Shown one piece after another: positions 8,136 to 16,975 of a stretch of 49,566 bases of DNA. The notes beneath the pieces are model-generated. The model did not search any database. It saw only the letters and a list, made by a program, of their open reading frames with translations, and had not been told where the DNA came from. The position numbers and the translations under genes are program-made. This DNA is from Corynebacterium variabile. GTDB lineage: Bacteria; Actinomycetota; Actinomycetes; Mycobacteriales; Mycobacteriaceae. Each line of letters opens with the position of its first letter. Position 1 is the first letter of the stretch. The stretch is taken from positions 1 through 49,566 of the forward strand of contig NZ_BJNT01000026.1 of the NCBI RefSeq assembly GCF_006539825.1, written 5' to 3'.

Positions 8136-10340
8136 TTAGGCGATACCGTGCAGCTCCTTGAACTCCAGGCGGCGGGCGTGGAGGATCGGCTCGGTGTAGC
8201 CGGAGGGCTGGGTGGTACCGAGCAGGACGAGGTCACGGGCGGCCTTCCAGGCGACCGAGTTCTCGAAGTCGGGGGCCATGTCGCGGTAGGTGTCGTCGCC
8301 GGCGTTCTGACGGTCGACCACGGCGGCCATGCGCTGCAGGGCCTCGATGACCTGCTCCTCGGTGACGACACCGTGCTTGAGCCAGTTGGCCAGCAGCTGG
8401 GAGTTGATGCGGCAGGTGGCCCGGTCCTCCATGAGGTCGATGTCGTGGATGTCCGGCACCTTGGAGCAACCGACACCCTGCTCGACCCAGCGGACCACGT
8501 AGCCCAGGATGGACTGGCAGTTGTCGTCCAGCTCCTCCTGGATCTCCTCGGCGGTCCAGGTGGCGTCGCTCTCGCCGACCTTGGCGGCGGCGACCGGGAC
8601 GGTGAGGATACCCGGGATGGAGTCGCGGCGACCGTCGGTGATCAGCTTCTCCTGGACGGCGTAGACGTCGACCATGTGGTAATGGGTGGCGTGCAGGGTC
8701 GCACCGGTCGGGGACGGGACCCACGCGGTGGAGGCGCCCTGACGCAGCTGGCCGATCTTCTGCTCCACCATCTCGGCGAGAAGGTCGGTCTTGGCCCACA
8801 TGCCCTTACCGATCTGGGCCTTGCCCGAGAGACCGTGGGCCAGGCCGGCGTCGACGTTGTTGTTCTCGTAGGACTCCATGAACAGGGAGGCCTTGAGCTT
8901 CGGCTTACGGAACATCGGGCCGGCCAGCAGCGAGGTGTGGATCTCGTCGCCGGTACGGTCCATGAAGCCGGTGTTGATGAAGGCCACGCGGTCGGCGATG
9001 GCCTCGATGCAGGCGTCCAGGTTGACGGAGGTGCGGCGCTCTTCGTCCATCAGGCCGACCTTGAGTGTGAAGCGCGGGAGGTTGAGGAGGTCCTCGACGT
9101 CGGCGAACAGGTCGTTGGTGAAGGCGGACTCCTCCGGACCGTGCTGCTTCGGCTTGACGATGTAGATCGAGCCCTCGCGGGAGTTGCGGCGGGCGTTGTC
9201 CAGGTCCGTGCCGGGGATGGCGCAGGCGGCGGTGATGACGGCGTCCATGATGCCCTCGAAGACCTCGTTGCCCTCGGCGTCGAGGATGGCGGGGTTGGTC
9301 ATCAGGTGACCGACGTTGCGGCACAGCATGGTGGAGCGGCCGTGCAGGCGGAGCTCGGAGCCGTCACGTGCGGTGAAGTAGCGGTCGTCGTTCTGCTCAC
9401 GGGTGAAGGTCTTTCCGCCCTTGGAGACCTCCTCGGCCAGCGTGCCCTGGTTCAGGCCGAGCCAGTTGTGGTAGCCGAGGACCTTGTCGGTGGCGTCCAC
9501 CGCGGCGATGGAATCCTCGAAGTCCATGATGGCGGTCACGGCGGCCTCCAGGACGATGTCCTTGACACCGGCCTTGTCGGTGCTGCCGATCGGGGACTCC
9601 GCGTCGATCTGGATGTCGATGTGCAGACCGTTGTGCTTCAGCACGATGTCGGTCGGGGCGTCCTTCTCACCGGCGTAGCCGACGAAGACCTCGGGCTGCT
9701 GCAGGTGGACCTCGTTGCCGTCGATGACGGCGGCGAGCTGGCCGGAGGTGATGTCGTACTTCTCGACGTCGGCGTGGGAGCCGGACTCCAGCGGCACAGC
9801 CTCGTCAAGGAAGTCACGGCCCCAGGCGATGACCTTGTCGCCGCGGACCTTGTTGTAGCCCTTGCCCTTCTCGGCGCCGTTCTCCTCGGAGATGACGTCG
9901 GTGCCGTACAGGGCGTCGTAGAGGGAACCCCAGCGGGCGTTCGCGGCGTTGATCGCGAAGCGGGCGTTGAGGATCGGCACGACCAGCTGCGGGCCGGCGG
10001 TGGTGGCGAACTCGGCGTCCACGTTCTCGGTGCGGATCTCGAAGTCCTCGGGCTGGTCGACGAGGTAGCCGATCTCCTTGAGGAAGGCGGTGTACTTCTC
10101 GGCGTCCTGCGTGCCCGGGTTCTGCGTGTACCACTCGTCCAGCTTCGCCTGCAGGTCATCCCGCTTGGCGAGCAGCTCACGGTTGCGCGGGGTGTGCTTG
10201 GCGACGATGGCTCCGAAGCCCTCCCAGAACTTCTCCTGGTCCACCCCGGTGCCGGGCAGGACCTCGCCGTTGACGAAATCGTAGAGGGTCTTGGCGACCT
10301 CGAGACCACCGGCGGTGATGCGCTGCGTCTGCTGTGTCAT
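8136..10340 (-). CDS. aceB: Malate synthase G
   Basis: A 734-aa single-chain malate synthase of the G isoform, condensing glyoxylate with acetyl-CoA to malate, second step of the glyoxylate bypass, cytoplasmic. Family segments seen: [17 protein letters not shown] with the substrate-binding Arg, [21 protein letters not shown], and the C-terminal [14 protein letters not shown] block. Length is as in C. glutamicum AceB and E. coli GlcB. A strong AAGGAG lies just before the ATG. It is transcribed away from aceA across a 435-bp control region, the arrangement known from C. glutamicum, where both genes are induced on acetate by RamA and repressed by RamB. Confidence 0.97.
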   Translation of the reverse strand: MTQQTQRITAGGLEVAKTLYDFVNGEVLPGTGVDQEKFWEGFGAIVAKHTPRNRELLAKRDDLQAKLDEWYTQNPGTQDAEKYTAFLKEIGYLVDQPEDFEIRTENVDAEFATTAGPQLVVPILNARFAINAANARWGSLYDALYGTDVISEENGAEKGKGYNKVRGDKVIAWGRDFLDEAVPLESGSHADVEKYDITSGQLAAVIDGNEVHLQQPEVFVGYAGEKDAPTDIVLKHNGLHIDIQIDAESPIGSTDKAGVKDIVLEAAVTAIMDFEDSIAAVDATDKVLGYHNWLGLNQGTLAEEVSKGGKTFTREQNDDRYFTARDGSELRLHGRSTMLCRNVGHLMTNPAILDAEGNEVFEGIMDAVITAACAIPGTDLDNARRNSREGSIYIVKPKQHGPEESAFTNDLFADVEDLLNLPRFTLKVGLMDEERRTSVNLDACIEAIADRVAFINTGFMDRTGDEIHTSLLAGPMFRKPKLKASLFMESYENNNVDAGLAHGLSGKAQIGKGMWAKTDLLAEMVEQKIGQLRQGASTAWVPSPTGATLHATHYHMVDVYAVQEKLITDGRRDSIPGILTVPVAAAKVGESDATWTAEEIQEELDDNCQSILGYVVRWVEQGVGCSKVPDIHDIDLMEDRATCRINSQLLANWLKHGVVTEEQVIEALQRMAAVVDRQNAGDDTYRDMAPDFENSVAWKAARDLVLLGTTQPSGYTEPILHARRLEFKELHGIA

Positions 10341-10775
10341 GGAAACTCCTTCAGTTCACATATCGACTTGTCCGCAATACGGACACCAGACTAGGTGAGC
10401 CATGTCACCGAGGGGAGTCATCCGTGCTCCAGGGAACGACCCACCACCCCCGGCACCACCCCGTTCCAGACTGGCGAACCCGGGTTCACTTGTGTACTGG
10501 AGCGTGCCCTTACGTGATGCACGTCGCACGTCACCGCTGGACCACGCGTTTTTTGACCATTAGGTGAGATGAACAATGTCAGTATCTGAGACCCAAGAAA
10601 ACGGTACGATCGTACTACCCCCGCCGTGGGCTGGATCACGTATTTGCTTTGACGTGCCGTTTTCCCCCTGTATTCTCGAGCCCAGCAGATCCGGCCGGGG
10701 AGCAGCCGCCCCCGGGGTAGCCGGAATCAGCGTTGTAACCGCCATCTCCACCACTTAAGGGAGTGTGTTTAACAC
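10341..10775. promoter_or_regulatory. Divergent aceB/aceA control region
   Basis: No gene is seen in these 435 bp. Contents: a perfect dyad GGTGA-N6-TCACC (10394-10409), one base per arm from the GlxR consensus, 54-69 bp upstream of aceB; RamA-like C-runs ACCCCCG (10446-10452), ACCCCG (10458-10463) and ACCCCCG (10617-10623); a perfect 12-bp palindrome GTACGATCGTAC (10604-10615); and an ATTTGC stretch (10642-10647) next to the aceA -35, resembling a RamB half-site. Regulation of this locus by RamA, RamB and GlxR is established in C. glutamicum; the site assignments here are by eye. Confidence 0.6.
10649..10676 (+). promoter_or_regulatory. aceA promoter
   Basis: TTGACG (10649-10654) and TATTCT (10671-10676) are 16 bp apart; TG directly precedes the -10 hexamer. 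They lie about 100 bp upstream of the aceA start, leaving a leader of roughly 90 nt. Confidence 0.65.
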
Positions 10776-12065
10776 ATGTCGAACGTCGGACAGCCGCGTA
10801 CCGCCGCCGAAATCCAGAAGGACTGGGACGAGAACCCCCGTTGGGCCAACGTCACCCGCGACTACACCGCCGAGCAGGTTGCCGAGCTCCAGGGCAACGT
10901 CGTCGAGGAGCACACCCTCGCCACCCGCGGTGCCGAGATCCTCTGGGACGCCGTGAACGAGCCGGGCGACGGCTACATCAACGCCCTCGGTGCCCTGACC
11001 GGTAACCAGGCCGTCCAGCAGGTCCGCGCCGGCCTGAAGGCCGTCTACCTCTCCGGTTGGCAGGTCGCCGGTGACGCCAACCTCTCCGGCCACACCTACC
11101 CGGACCAGTCCCTGTACCCGGCGAACTCCGTTCCGTCCGTGGTCCAGCGCATCAACAACGCCCTCTCCCGCGCCGACGAGATCGCCCGCGTCGAGGGCGA
11201 CACCTCCATCGACAACTGGCTCGTCCCGATCGTCGCCGACGGTGAGGCCGGCTTCGGTGGCGCCCTGAACGTCTACGAGCTGCAGAAGGCCATGATCAAG
11301 GCCGGCGCCTCCGGAACCCACTGGGAGGACCAGCTGGCCTCCGAGAAGAAGTGCGGCCACCTGGGCGGCAAGGTCCTCATCCCGACCAAGCAGCACGTCC
11401 GTACCCTGAACTCCGCCCGCCTCGCCGCCGACGTCGCCAACACCCCGACCGTCGTCATCGCCCGCACCGACGCCGAGGCCGCCACGCTGCTGACCTCCGA
11501 CGTCGACGAGCGCGACCACGAGTTCCTCACCGGTGAGCGTTCCGCCGAGGGCTACTACTACGTCAAGAACGGCATCGAGCCCTGCATCTCCCGTGCGAAG
11601 TCCTTCGCTCCGTACGCCGACATGATCTGGATGGAGACCGGTACCCCGGATCTCGAGCTCGCCAAGAAGTTCGCCGAGGGCGTCCGCTCCGAATTCCCGG
11701 ACCAGCTCCTGTCCTACAACTGCTCCCCGTCCTTCAAGTGGTCCGCCCACCTGGACGACGACGAGATCGCCAAGTTCCAGAACGAGCTGGGCGCCATGGG
11801 CTTCAAGTTCCAGTTCATCACCCTGGCCGGCTTCCACGCCCTCAACTACTCCATGTTCGATCTGGCCCACGGCTACGCCCGCAACCAGATGTCCGCCTTC
11901 GTGGACCTGCAGAACCGCGAGTTCGAGGCCGAGTCCCGCGGCTTCACCGCTGTCAAGCACCAGCGCGAGGTCGGCGCCGGTTACTTCGACCGCATCGCCA
12001 CCACCGTGGACCCGAACTCCTCCACCACCGCCCTCAAGGGCTCCACCGAGGAGGCCCAGTTCTAG
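10776..12065 (+). CDS. aceA: Isocitrate lyase
   Basis: A 429-aa enzyme that cleaves isocitrate to succinate and glyoxylate, first step of the glyoxylate bypass. The signature KKCGHLGGK carries the catalytic Cys193. Other family segments are the [13 protein letters not shown] segment, [13 protein letters not shown] and the YNCSPSFKW segment. Length matches C. glutamicum isocitrate lyase. An AAGGGAG ribosome site lies 11-12 nt before the ATG. Codon use is extreme (almost all C/G third positions), as expected for a highly expressed gene. It ends at a strong terminator and is divergent from aceB. Confidence 0.98.
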   Translation: MSNVGQPRTAAEIQKDWDENPRWANVTRDYTAEQVAELQGNVVEEHTLATRGAEILWDAVNEPGDGYINALGALTGNQAVQQVRAGLKAVYLSGWQVAGDANLSGHTYPDQSLYPANSVPSVVQRINNALSRADEIARVEGDTSIDNWLVPIVADGEAGFGGALNVYELQKAMIKAGASGTHWEDQLASEKKCGHLGGKVLIPTKQHVRTLNSARLAADVANTPTVVIARTDAEAATLLTSDVDERDHEFLTGERSAEGYYYVKNGIEPCISRAKSFAPYADMIWMETGTPDLELAKKFAEGVRSEFPDQLLSYNCSPSFKWSAHLDDDEIAKFQNELGAMGFKFQFITLAGFHALNYSMFDLAHGYARNQMSAFVDLQNREFEAESRGFTAVKHQREVGAGYFDRIATTVDPNSSTTALKGSTEEAQF

Positions 12066-12104
12066 GAACCTCCGGGCCTGCGCCTGACGTTCTGAACTGA
12101 CTGA

Positions 12105-12146
12105 CCACCGCCCGTCCTGCTTCGTGCAGGACGGGCGGTGGTTTTC
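12105..12146 (+). terminator. Strong intrinsic terminator of aceA
   Basis: A 16-bp perfect stem (12105-12120 with 12126-12141), 5-nt loop TTCGT, followed by TTTTC. One of the clearest Rho-independent terminators in the window. Confidence 0.92.
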
Positions 12147-12186
12147 TGTGTGGCAGGCGGCACTCCCCCGTGCCCCGTCACCCCCT

Positions 12187-13362
12187 CTACCGCGGACGCT
12201 GCTGAGGACGCAGCCGTGACGGTGGCTTGTCCTCGTAGAGTCCCGTGATCTGACGACGCAGGTGCTCACGCCGGTTGTACGTGGCCTCGCGGATGGCGTC
12301 ATCGCTGTCGAAACTGGAGCCGATCGCCCCCGCCATCGTGCCCAGCGACGCCGTCATCCAGGCGAGCTTCGCGTAGCCCCACGGGAAGGGGTCGTCATGG
12401 ACCTGGGACCGGAAGTAGTTCGTGTCCACGATCACCACCGAGAGGACGAGCAGCGACAGGAAGACGGTCGAGTAGATCATCACCGCGGCGATGGCCACCG
12501 TGCCGAGTGTGGCGCGGTTGTCCATCCTGGCACGCCAGGTCGCCACCGAGTCGCTCTCCCGGTCAGGCCACCGATTCCACAGTCCGTTGTGGTAGATCAA
12601 CCAGAAGGACAGCGCCCCCACCGCGAACAGGCTGATCACCGCCATACGCGGTACAGACACCGTGTGCGACATCTGCCACATCGAGCCGTAGAAGATGCCG
12701 TAGGCGCCGGTCGCCACCGCGATGGCCAGGCAGCCGGTGAGGACCTTGAACAGCTGCTCAGGCTGGTTGCCGGCGATCATCCCGAGCAGCAGTCGGATGC
12801 CGCGTCCCCGTCCCTCGATGACGCGGGTGACGTCCGCATCGGCGTCACCACCCTCGATGTCCTCACTTTCGGTGAACTTTTCGCGGATACCCGCCCCGGC
12901 GGGTTTGCCGCGCAGCAGACGACTGAGTTCCTGACGCAGCGCCTCACTGGCCCGCAGCAGACCGAACGCGGGCAGACACAGCATGGTCACCGTGCCTCGG
13001 TGCACCGTCTGGCTGATGACCGGCCGGCGCGTCGTCAACGGCAGGTCGGTCACGTAGATCATCCGGTCCCAGCCGTAGGACCTCATGATGTCCGGGGTGG
13101 TGTCCGCCAGGCGCACACTGCCGTCGAGGCGCATGGGCAGGGACGCGGTGCGGACCTGCACCCGCGGATGACCGCTGAAGCGCAGGCTCTCGTCGGTGAT
13201 GTCCGAGTCGTCGGGACGGATTCCCAGCTTCGCCAGGGCATTGATGACGCGCTTCTCGGGCAGCCCGCGGTCGACCATCACGCCGACGACGGTGACATGC
13301 TCCTCTGCATACTCGTCGGCATGATCCTCAGCGGGGACCCCGTTCTCCGGCACCTCTGACAT
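12187..13362 (-). CDS. Four-helix membrane protein of unknown function
   Basis: A 391-aa protein not recognised as a named family. The N-terminal 200 residues look soluble and mixed alpha/beta (VTVVGVMVDRGLPEKRVINAL; IYVTDLPLTTRRPVI), followed by four predicted helices near 207-227, 240-258, 288-312 and 332-350, and a basic Arg/Pro-rich tail. An acidic stretch (residues 165-178) separates the halves. The ATG has no Shine-Dalgarno but TACGAT lies 7 nt upstream, so the message is probably leaderless. It stands alone, convergent with aceA and co-directional with lpd. Confidence 0.85.
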   Translation of the reverse strand: MSEVPENGVPAEDHADEYAEEHVTVVGVMVDRGLPEKRVINALAKLGIRPDDSDITDESLRFSGHPRVQVRTASLPMRLDGSVRLADTTPDIMRSYGWDRMIYVTDLPLTTRRPVISQTVHRGTVTMLCLPAFGLLRASEALRQELSRLLRGKPAGAGIREKFTESEDIEGGDADADVTRVIEGRGRGIRLLLGMIAGNQPEQLFKVLTGCLAIAVATGAYGIFYGSMWQMSHTVSVPRMAVISLFAVGALSFWLIYHNGLWNRWPDRESDSVATWRARMDNRATLGTVAIAAVMIYSTVFLSLLVLSVVIVDTNYFRSQVHDDPFPWGYAKLAWMTASLGTMAGAIGSSFDSDDAIREATYNRREHLRRQITGLYEDKPPSRLRPQQRPR

Positions 13363-13369
13363 GGCCAGA

Positions 13370-13375
13370 ATCGTA
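13370..13375 (-). promoter_or_regulatory. -10 element of a leaderless promoter (391-aa membrane protein)
   Basis: TACGAT on the minus strand, 7 nt before the ATG at 13362; no ribosome site lies between. Confidence 0.55.
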
Positions 13376-13442
13376 CCCTCACCACGGCGAAGGACGCATC
13401 AACGCCGCGCACGGCAGAACACATATCCGGGCACATAACAGA

Positions 13443-13471
13443 GCCCCGGACACAGGGACTGTGACCGGGGC
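13443..13471 (-). terminator. Terminator of lpd
   Basis: Two nested perfect stems, a 7-bp outer (GCCCCGG/CCGGGGC) and 5-bp inner (CACAG/CTGTG) stem with an A-A mismatch and GGA loop, 16 bp past the lpd stop. The minus-strand tail is CTCTGTTATG, only weakly T-rich. Confidence 0.7.
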
Positions 13472-13487
13472 GGTGGTGCAGGGGAAC

Positions 13488-14912
13488 CTACAGGTTGATC
13501 ATGTGACCCGCGATGCCCTCGGCCGCTTCCTTAATGGCCTCCGACAGGGTCGGGTGGGTGTGGACGTTGCGTCCGATCTCCTCGGTGGTGAGGTCGAAAC
13601 GCTGCGCCAGAGTGAGCTCCGGCAGCAGCTCGGAGACATCCGGGCCGACCATGTGGGCACCGATAAGCTCGCCGTACTCGGCGTCCGCGATGATCTTCAC
13701 GAAACCGACGCCCTCGTTGAGGCCCTGGGCCTTACCGTTGGCGGAGTAGGGGAAGGTCGCGACCTTGATATCGCGGCCGGACTCCTCAGCACGCTTGCGG
13801 GCGGCGTCCTCGGTGTAACCGAAGGACGCGACCTGCGGGGTACAGAAGGTGGCCCGCGGCATGTTCATGTAGTCGCCGAGCTCCTGGGTCTCGACGCCGG
13901 CGATGGTCTCCGCGGCGACGACACCCTGCGCCTCGGCGACGTGCGCGAGCTGGAGCTTCGCGGTGACGTCACCAATGGAGTAGATGTGCGGCACGTTGGT
14001 GCGCATGCGGTCGTCGATGTCGATGGCACCACGCTCGGTGAGCTTGACGCCGGTGTTCTCCAGGCCGAAGCCCTCGACACGCGGTGCGAAACCGATGGAG
14101 ACCATGACGCGGTCGGCCTTGATGGTCTCGGCCTTGGAACCGTCGGCGGCCTCGATGTCGACCTCGACACCGGCGGCGCCGCCGAGGTCGCGGACGGCGG
14201 TGGTCTTGTGACCGGTCTTCAGCGTGACGCCGAGCTTCTTGTACTGCTTGGCGATCTCCTTGGAGACGTCCTTGTCCTCGTTCGGCAGGACGCGGTCCAT
14301 GAACTCGACGATGGTGATGTCCACGCCGAAGTTCGCCAGCACGTAGGCGAACTCCATGCCGATGGCGCCGGCGCCGATGATGACCATGGACTTCGGGGCG
14401 TCCTCGTCGAGGATCTGCTCCTCGTAGGAGACGATGTTGCCGCCGATGTGCACACCCGGCAGGGACTTCACGACGGAACCGGTCGCGATGATCGCGTTGT
14501 CGAAGGTGACGGTCTTGCCCGCGTCCTTCCCCTCCGAGATCTCGACCGTGTTCGCGTCGGTGAAGGTACCGAGACCGTCGATCTCGGTGATCCCGTTCTT
14601 CTTCATCAGGAAGTGGACACCCTTGACGATGCCCGCAGAGACCTTGCGGGAGCGCTTGTGTGCGACCCCGTAGTCCATGCTGATGTTGTCACCGCTGATG
14701 CCGAAGGTCTTGGCATCGTGGGTGAGGATGTGAGCGATGTCCGCGTTACGGATCAGCGCCTTGGACGGGATGCAGCCCACGTTGAGGCAGACACCGCCCC
14801 AGTACTGCTTCTCGACAACGGCGGTCTTCAGACCCAGCTGGGCCGCCCGGATGGCAGCGACGTACCCGCCGGGACCCGCGCCGATAATAACTACGTCATA
14901 ATGTTCAGCCAC
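13488..14912 (-). CDS. lpd: Dihydrolipoyl dehydrogenase
   Basis: A 474-aa flavoprotein, E3 of the pyruvate and 2-oxoglutarate dehydrogenase complexes, reoxidising dihydrolipoamide with NAD+. FAD motif GAGPGG (11-16), redox disulfide Cys42/Cys47 in [16 protein letters not shown] motif [13 protein letters not shown], and the C-terminal active-site block [16 protein letters not shown]. The annotated start is GTG at 14912, which places the FAD motif as in other E3 proteins; an open frame continues upstream but gives a low-complexity Arg/Ser tail. TACCAT 7 nt upstream and no Shine-Dalgarno indicate a leaderless mRNA. Close match in order and motifs to coryneform Lpd. Confidence 0.97.
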   Translation of the reverse strand: MAEHYDVVIIGAGPGGYVAAIRAAQLGLKTAVVEKQYWGGVCLNVGCIPSKALIRNADIAHILTHDAKTFGISGDNISMDYGVAHKRSRKVSAGIVKGVHFLMKKNGITEIDGLGTFTDANTVEISEGKDAGKTVTFDNAIIATGSVVKSLPGVHIGGNIVSYEEQILDEDAPKSMVIIGAGAIGMEFAYVLANFGVDITIVEFMDRVLPNEDKDVSKEIAKQYKKLGVTLKTGHKTTAVRDLGGAAGVEVDIEAADGSKAETIKADRVMVSIGFAPRVEGFGLENTGVKLTERGAIDIDDRMRTNVPHIYSIGDVTAKLQLAHVAEAQGVVAAETIAGVETQELGDYMNMPRATFCTPQVASFGYTEDAARKRAEESGRDIKVATFPYSANGKAQGLNEGVGFVKIIADAEYGELIGAHMVGPDVSELLPELTLAQRFDLTTEEIGRNVHTHPTLSEAIKEAAEGIAGHMINL

Positions 14913-14919
14913 GGAACCA

Positions 14920-14925
14920 ATGGTA
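14920..14925 (-). promoter_or_regulatory. -10 element of the leaderless lpd promoter
   Basis: TACCAT on the minus strand, 7 nt before the GTG start at 14912. This spacing supports the GTG start. Confidence 0.55.
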
Positions 14926-15003
14926 CGCGCCCGGAGCCGAAACGTCGCGTCGGGGGTCCAGAACCCCTGGGGACGCTCCGCTCCCGTTCGACGACAAGGC
15001 CCT

Positions 15004-15105
15004 CTAGACGAAGAACTTGGTGATGAACGCCAGTGCGTTGTTGAGCGCACCGCCGATGATCTCGTTGGCGTTGACGAGGATCTGGTCGAAGAAGCTGAGG
15101 TTCAC
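15004..15105 (-). CDS. 33-residue amphipathic peptide, porin-like candidate
   Basis: A short gene starting at GTG (15105), with AGGAG 6 nt upstream. The product reads (M)[14 protein letters not shown] up to residue 15, then [18 protein letters not shown]. It has no signal peptide and no cysteine. Hydrophobic residues recur every 3-4 positions (L3, F6, L10, A13, I17, L21, A24, I28, F31), giving one hydrophobic face, with Asn, Gln, Asp and Glu on the other. This resembles the general form of corynebacterial PorA/PorH/ProtX-type peptides: tiny, signal-less, amphipathic, with Ser/Thr available for O-mycoloylation (Ser4, Thr29). It lies between lpd and a mycoloyltransferase gene. A type I toxin or a leader peptide are alternatives. 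A longer in-frame reading to 15237 is basic and unlikely. Confidence 0.7.
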   Translation of the reverse strand: MNLSFFDQILVNANEIIGGALNNALAFITKFFV

Positions 15106-15178
15106 GGAATACTCCTGGAATCGAGGCGGTGTGGGAAACAATCGGCATAATCGTACAGGGCACCGGCATGTTACTGTG

Positions 15179-15216
15179 TGCAACGTTGCATCTCGCCGCG
15201 TGACGGTGTTAACACC
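15179..15216. promoter_or_regulatory. Two perfect 12-bp palindromes between the peptide gene and the mycoloyltransferase
   Basis: TGCAACGTTGCA (15179-15190) and GGTGTTAACACC (15205-15216) are both perfect palindromes, with centres 26 bp apart. They lie in the 183-bp spacer between divergent genes, upstream of TACGAT-like -10 sequence (15149-15154) for the peptide gene. Likely operators of unknown regulators. Confidence 0.5.
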
Positions 15217-15288
15217 ACTCCCCCTCCGGACGATCACCCTGGCGAGATCTCTCCACTACCAGTGACGTCGAAGAATCACGAGGCCTGA

Positions 15289-16668
15289 ATGTCCACGCAC
15301 GCCGCCCGCCGTGTCGCCCCCCGCTCCGTCCGTGTCGCCGCAGCCGCCCTGGTTGCCGCGCTGCCGCTGACCGCCGTGGCGGTGAACTACGGCGGGACGA
15401 CGCCGGTTGCGTCCGCCGACGAGGCCGCCGTGGCCCCTGCAGAAGTGAACCCTGCGTTCGCCACCCGGGCAGACGCCGAAGCCAACACCTACGTTCCCGA
15501 GGACGAGGCCGGCTGGCGTCAGTGGGTCTACCGTCAGGCGGACGAGACGAATGAGGACGGCACCCCCAAGCCCGACGGAGGCAAGGCGGGCGAACGCTAC
15601 GGACGTATGGAGGAGTTGGCCGTTACCTCCCCCTCGATGGGCGACCGACAGATCCCGGTCGTCACCATCAGGGCGAAGGAAAACCCGGACAACGCGCCGA
15701 CGGTGTACCTGCTCAACGGCGCCGACGGTGGCACCGGTCGAGCCAACTGGCTGCAGCAGACCAGTGCCATCGAGTTCTACGGCAACGAGATCGGCAACGT
15801 GAACGTCGTCATCCCGATGGCCGGCGCCTTCTCCTACTACACCGACTGGGAGCAGTCCCACCCCACGCTGGACAAGGACGGCAACGATGTCGGCGGCAAG
15901 CAGATGTGGGAGACCTTCCTCACCAAGGAGCTTCCCCAGGCTATGGAGGGCTCCAACGGCCACTTCGGGTCCTCCAGTGACAAGCGCGCCATCATCGGAA
16001 TGTCGATGTCCGCCTCCTCCGTACTGGTCTACGGCGAGCAGAACCCGGGCTTCTACAACGCCATCGCGTCCTACTCCGGCTGCCCCGCCACCACCGGCGT
16101 CGCCGAGATCGGTGTCGACCAGGTCGTCCAGCGCGGCAACGCCACCTACGAGCAGATGTGGGGCGCCCGCGGCGGTGCGACCGCCCTGCGCAACGATGCC
16201 CAGGTCAACGTCGGCAAGCTGAAGGACCAGCAGAACATCTACATCTCCGCCGGTACCGGTCTGATGGGTGAGCACGACGTTCCCTCCGGTGACCGTCTGC
16301 GCGGCAACCCGGTCGGCTCGATCACCCCAGCGGTCGAAGGTGGCGTCATCGAGGGTGCGACCAACGTCTGCACCCACACCTTCAAGGCCGCCGCCGAGAA
16401 GGCCGGCGTGAACCACATCGAGTACAACTTCCGGAACACCGGCACCCACCAGTGGGGTTACTGGCAGGACGACATGTTCGGCTCCTGGCCGACCATCGCC
16501 CGTGGCCTCGGCTTCGATGAGACCCAGGCCGTCGCCACCCGCGACAAGGCTGCCGCCACCTACCTGGACAACAACCAGGGCATCGGCAACGCCGGTTCCC
16601 TGCCGCTGCTGACCGACGCTTTCCAGCAGGCCCAGGAAGAGCAGGCCGCAGCGAACGGCGAGCAGTAG
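15289..16668 (+). CDS. Secreted mycoloyltransferase (antigen 85 / corynomycolyltransferase family)
   Basis: A 459-aa exported alpha/beta-hydrolase that transfers corynomycolic acid between trehalose mycolates and other acceptors (arabinogalactan, trehalose, or proteins) in the outer envelope. An Arg-rich start followed by a hydrophobic stretch (residues 16-34) and cleavage near ASA-type residues about 42 form the signal peptide. The nucleophile is Ser239 in GMSMSA; the catalytic His is in GTHQWGYW. The segment VYLLNGADGG and the YYTDW motif are typical. The C-terminus carries a short Gln/Ala-rich tail. A GAGG site lies before the ATG. It is followed by a strong terminator. Confidence 0.93.
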   Translation: MSTHAARRVAPRSVRVAAAALVAALPLTAVAVNYGGTTPVASADEAAVAPAEVNPAFATRADAEANTYVPEDEAGWRQWVYRQADETNEDGTPKPDGGKAGERYGRMEELAVTSPSMGDRQIPVVTIRAKENPDNAPTVYLLNGADGGTGRANWLQQTSAIEFYGNEIGNVNVVIPMAGAFSYYTDWEQSHPTLDKDGNDVGGKQMWETFLTKELPQAMEGSNGHFGSSSDKRAIIGMSMSASSVLVYGEQNPGFYNAIASYSGCPATTGVAEIGVDQVVQRGNATYEQMWGARGGATALRNDAQVNVGKLKDQQNIYISAGTGLMGEHDVPSGDRLRGNPVGSITPAVEGGVIEGATNVCTHTFKAAAEKAGVNHIEYNFRNTGTHQWGYWQDDMFGSWPTIARGLGFDETQAVATRDKAAATYLDNNQGIGNAGSLPLLTDAFQQAQEEQAAANGEQ

Positions 16669-16689
16669 CGTCTCCCCCGACTGAGCCTC

Positions 16690-16730
16690 AAGGCCCGCCG
16701 CGCACCGACGATCGGTGCGCGGCGGGCCTT
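16690..16730 (+). terminator. Strong hairpin terminator of the first mycoloyltransferase gene
   Basis: A perfect 19-bp stem (16690-16708 with 16712-16730) with a 3-nt loop, 22 bp past the stop; the stem ends in TT followed by ATTCTC. Probably also limits read-through into the next gene. Confidence 0.88.
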
Positions 16731-16775
16731 ATTCTCTACCTGCGGGATGGTCGGCCTGCCACACAGGATGCCGGA

Positions 16776-16830
16776 GTGGCAGACAAGAATGCCGCGATCG
16801 TCCGGCAGGGGCGACATTCTTGTCTGACAC
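16776..16830. repeat. Long inverted repeat upstream of the second mycoloyltransferase gene
   Basis: Arms 16776-16795 and 16811-16830 pair at 18 of 20 positions around a 15-nt spacer; the central 12 nt (CAGACAAGAATG / CATTCTTGTCTG) match perfectly. The left arm start (GTGGCA) can also pair with TGCCAC just upstream (16757-16762), so two mutually exclusive folds are possible. A related, degenerate copy of the left arm lies directly before it (16757-16776). It could be a dispersed intergenic palindrome, an operator or an attenuator. Confidence 0.6.
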
Positions 16831-16936
16831 CGTGCGCTCTCGTCTGCCAGGATCGTTCCCTTTGACCCACTGTCGTCACACATCCACCGATAACACCCAA
16901 ACTGAGTGGTCCGCCCACGTAAAGTCACAGTCGTCA

Positions 16937-16951
16937 CGTCGTTATACGACG
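16937..16951 (+). promoter_or_regulatory. Palindrome over a putative -10 region of the second mycoloyltransferase gene
   Basis: CGTCGT-TAT-ACGACG is a perfect inverted repeat whose centre forms TTATACGA, a plausible -10 sequence, 25 nt before the ATG at 16976. An operator overlapping the promoter is the simplest reading. Confidence 0.4.
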
Positions 16952-16975
16952 ATCACCATTGACGACAGGAACCCC

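Noticed and set aside
14913..15050. N-terminal extension of Lpd to an ATG at 15050
   Set aside because: The extra 46 residues are low-complexity Arg/Ser; the GTG at 14912 has a leaderless -10 and gives the standard N-terminus.
15106..15237. Longer form of the small peptide starting at 15237
   Set aside because: Extension is basic and crosses the two palindromes and the likely promoter; the GTG at 15105 has AGGAG at proper spacing.
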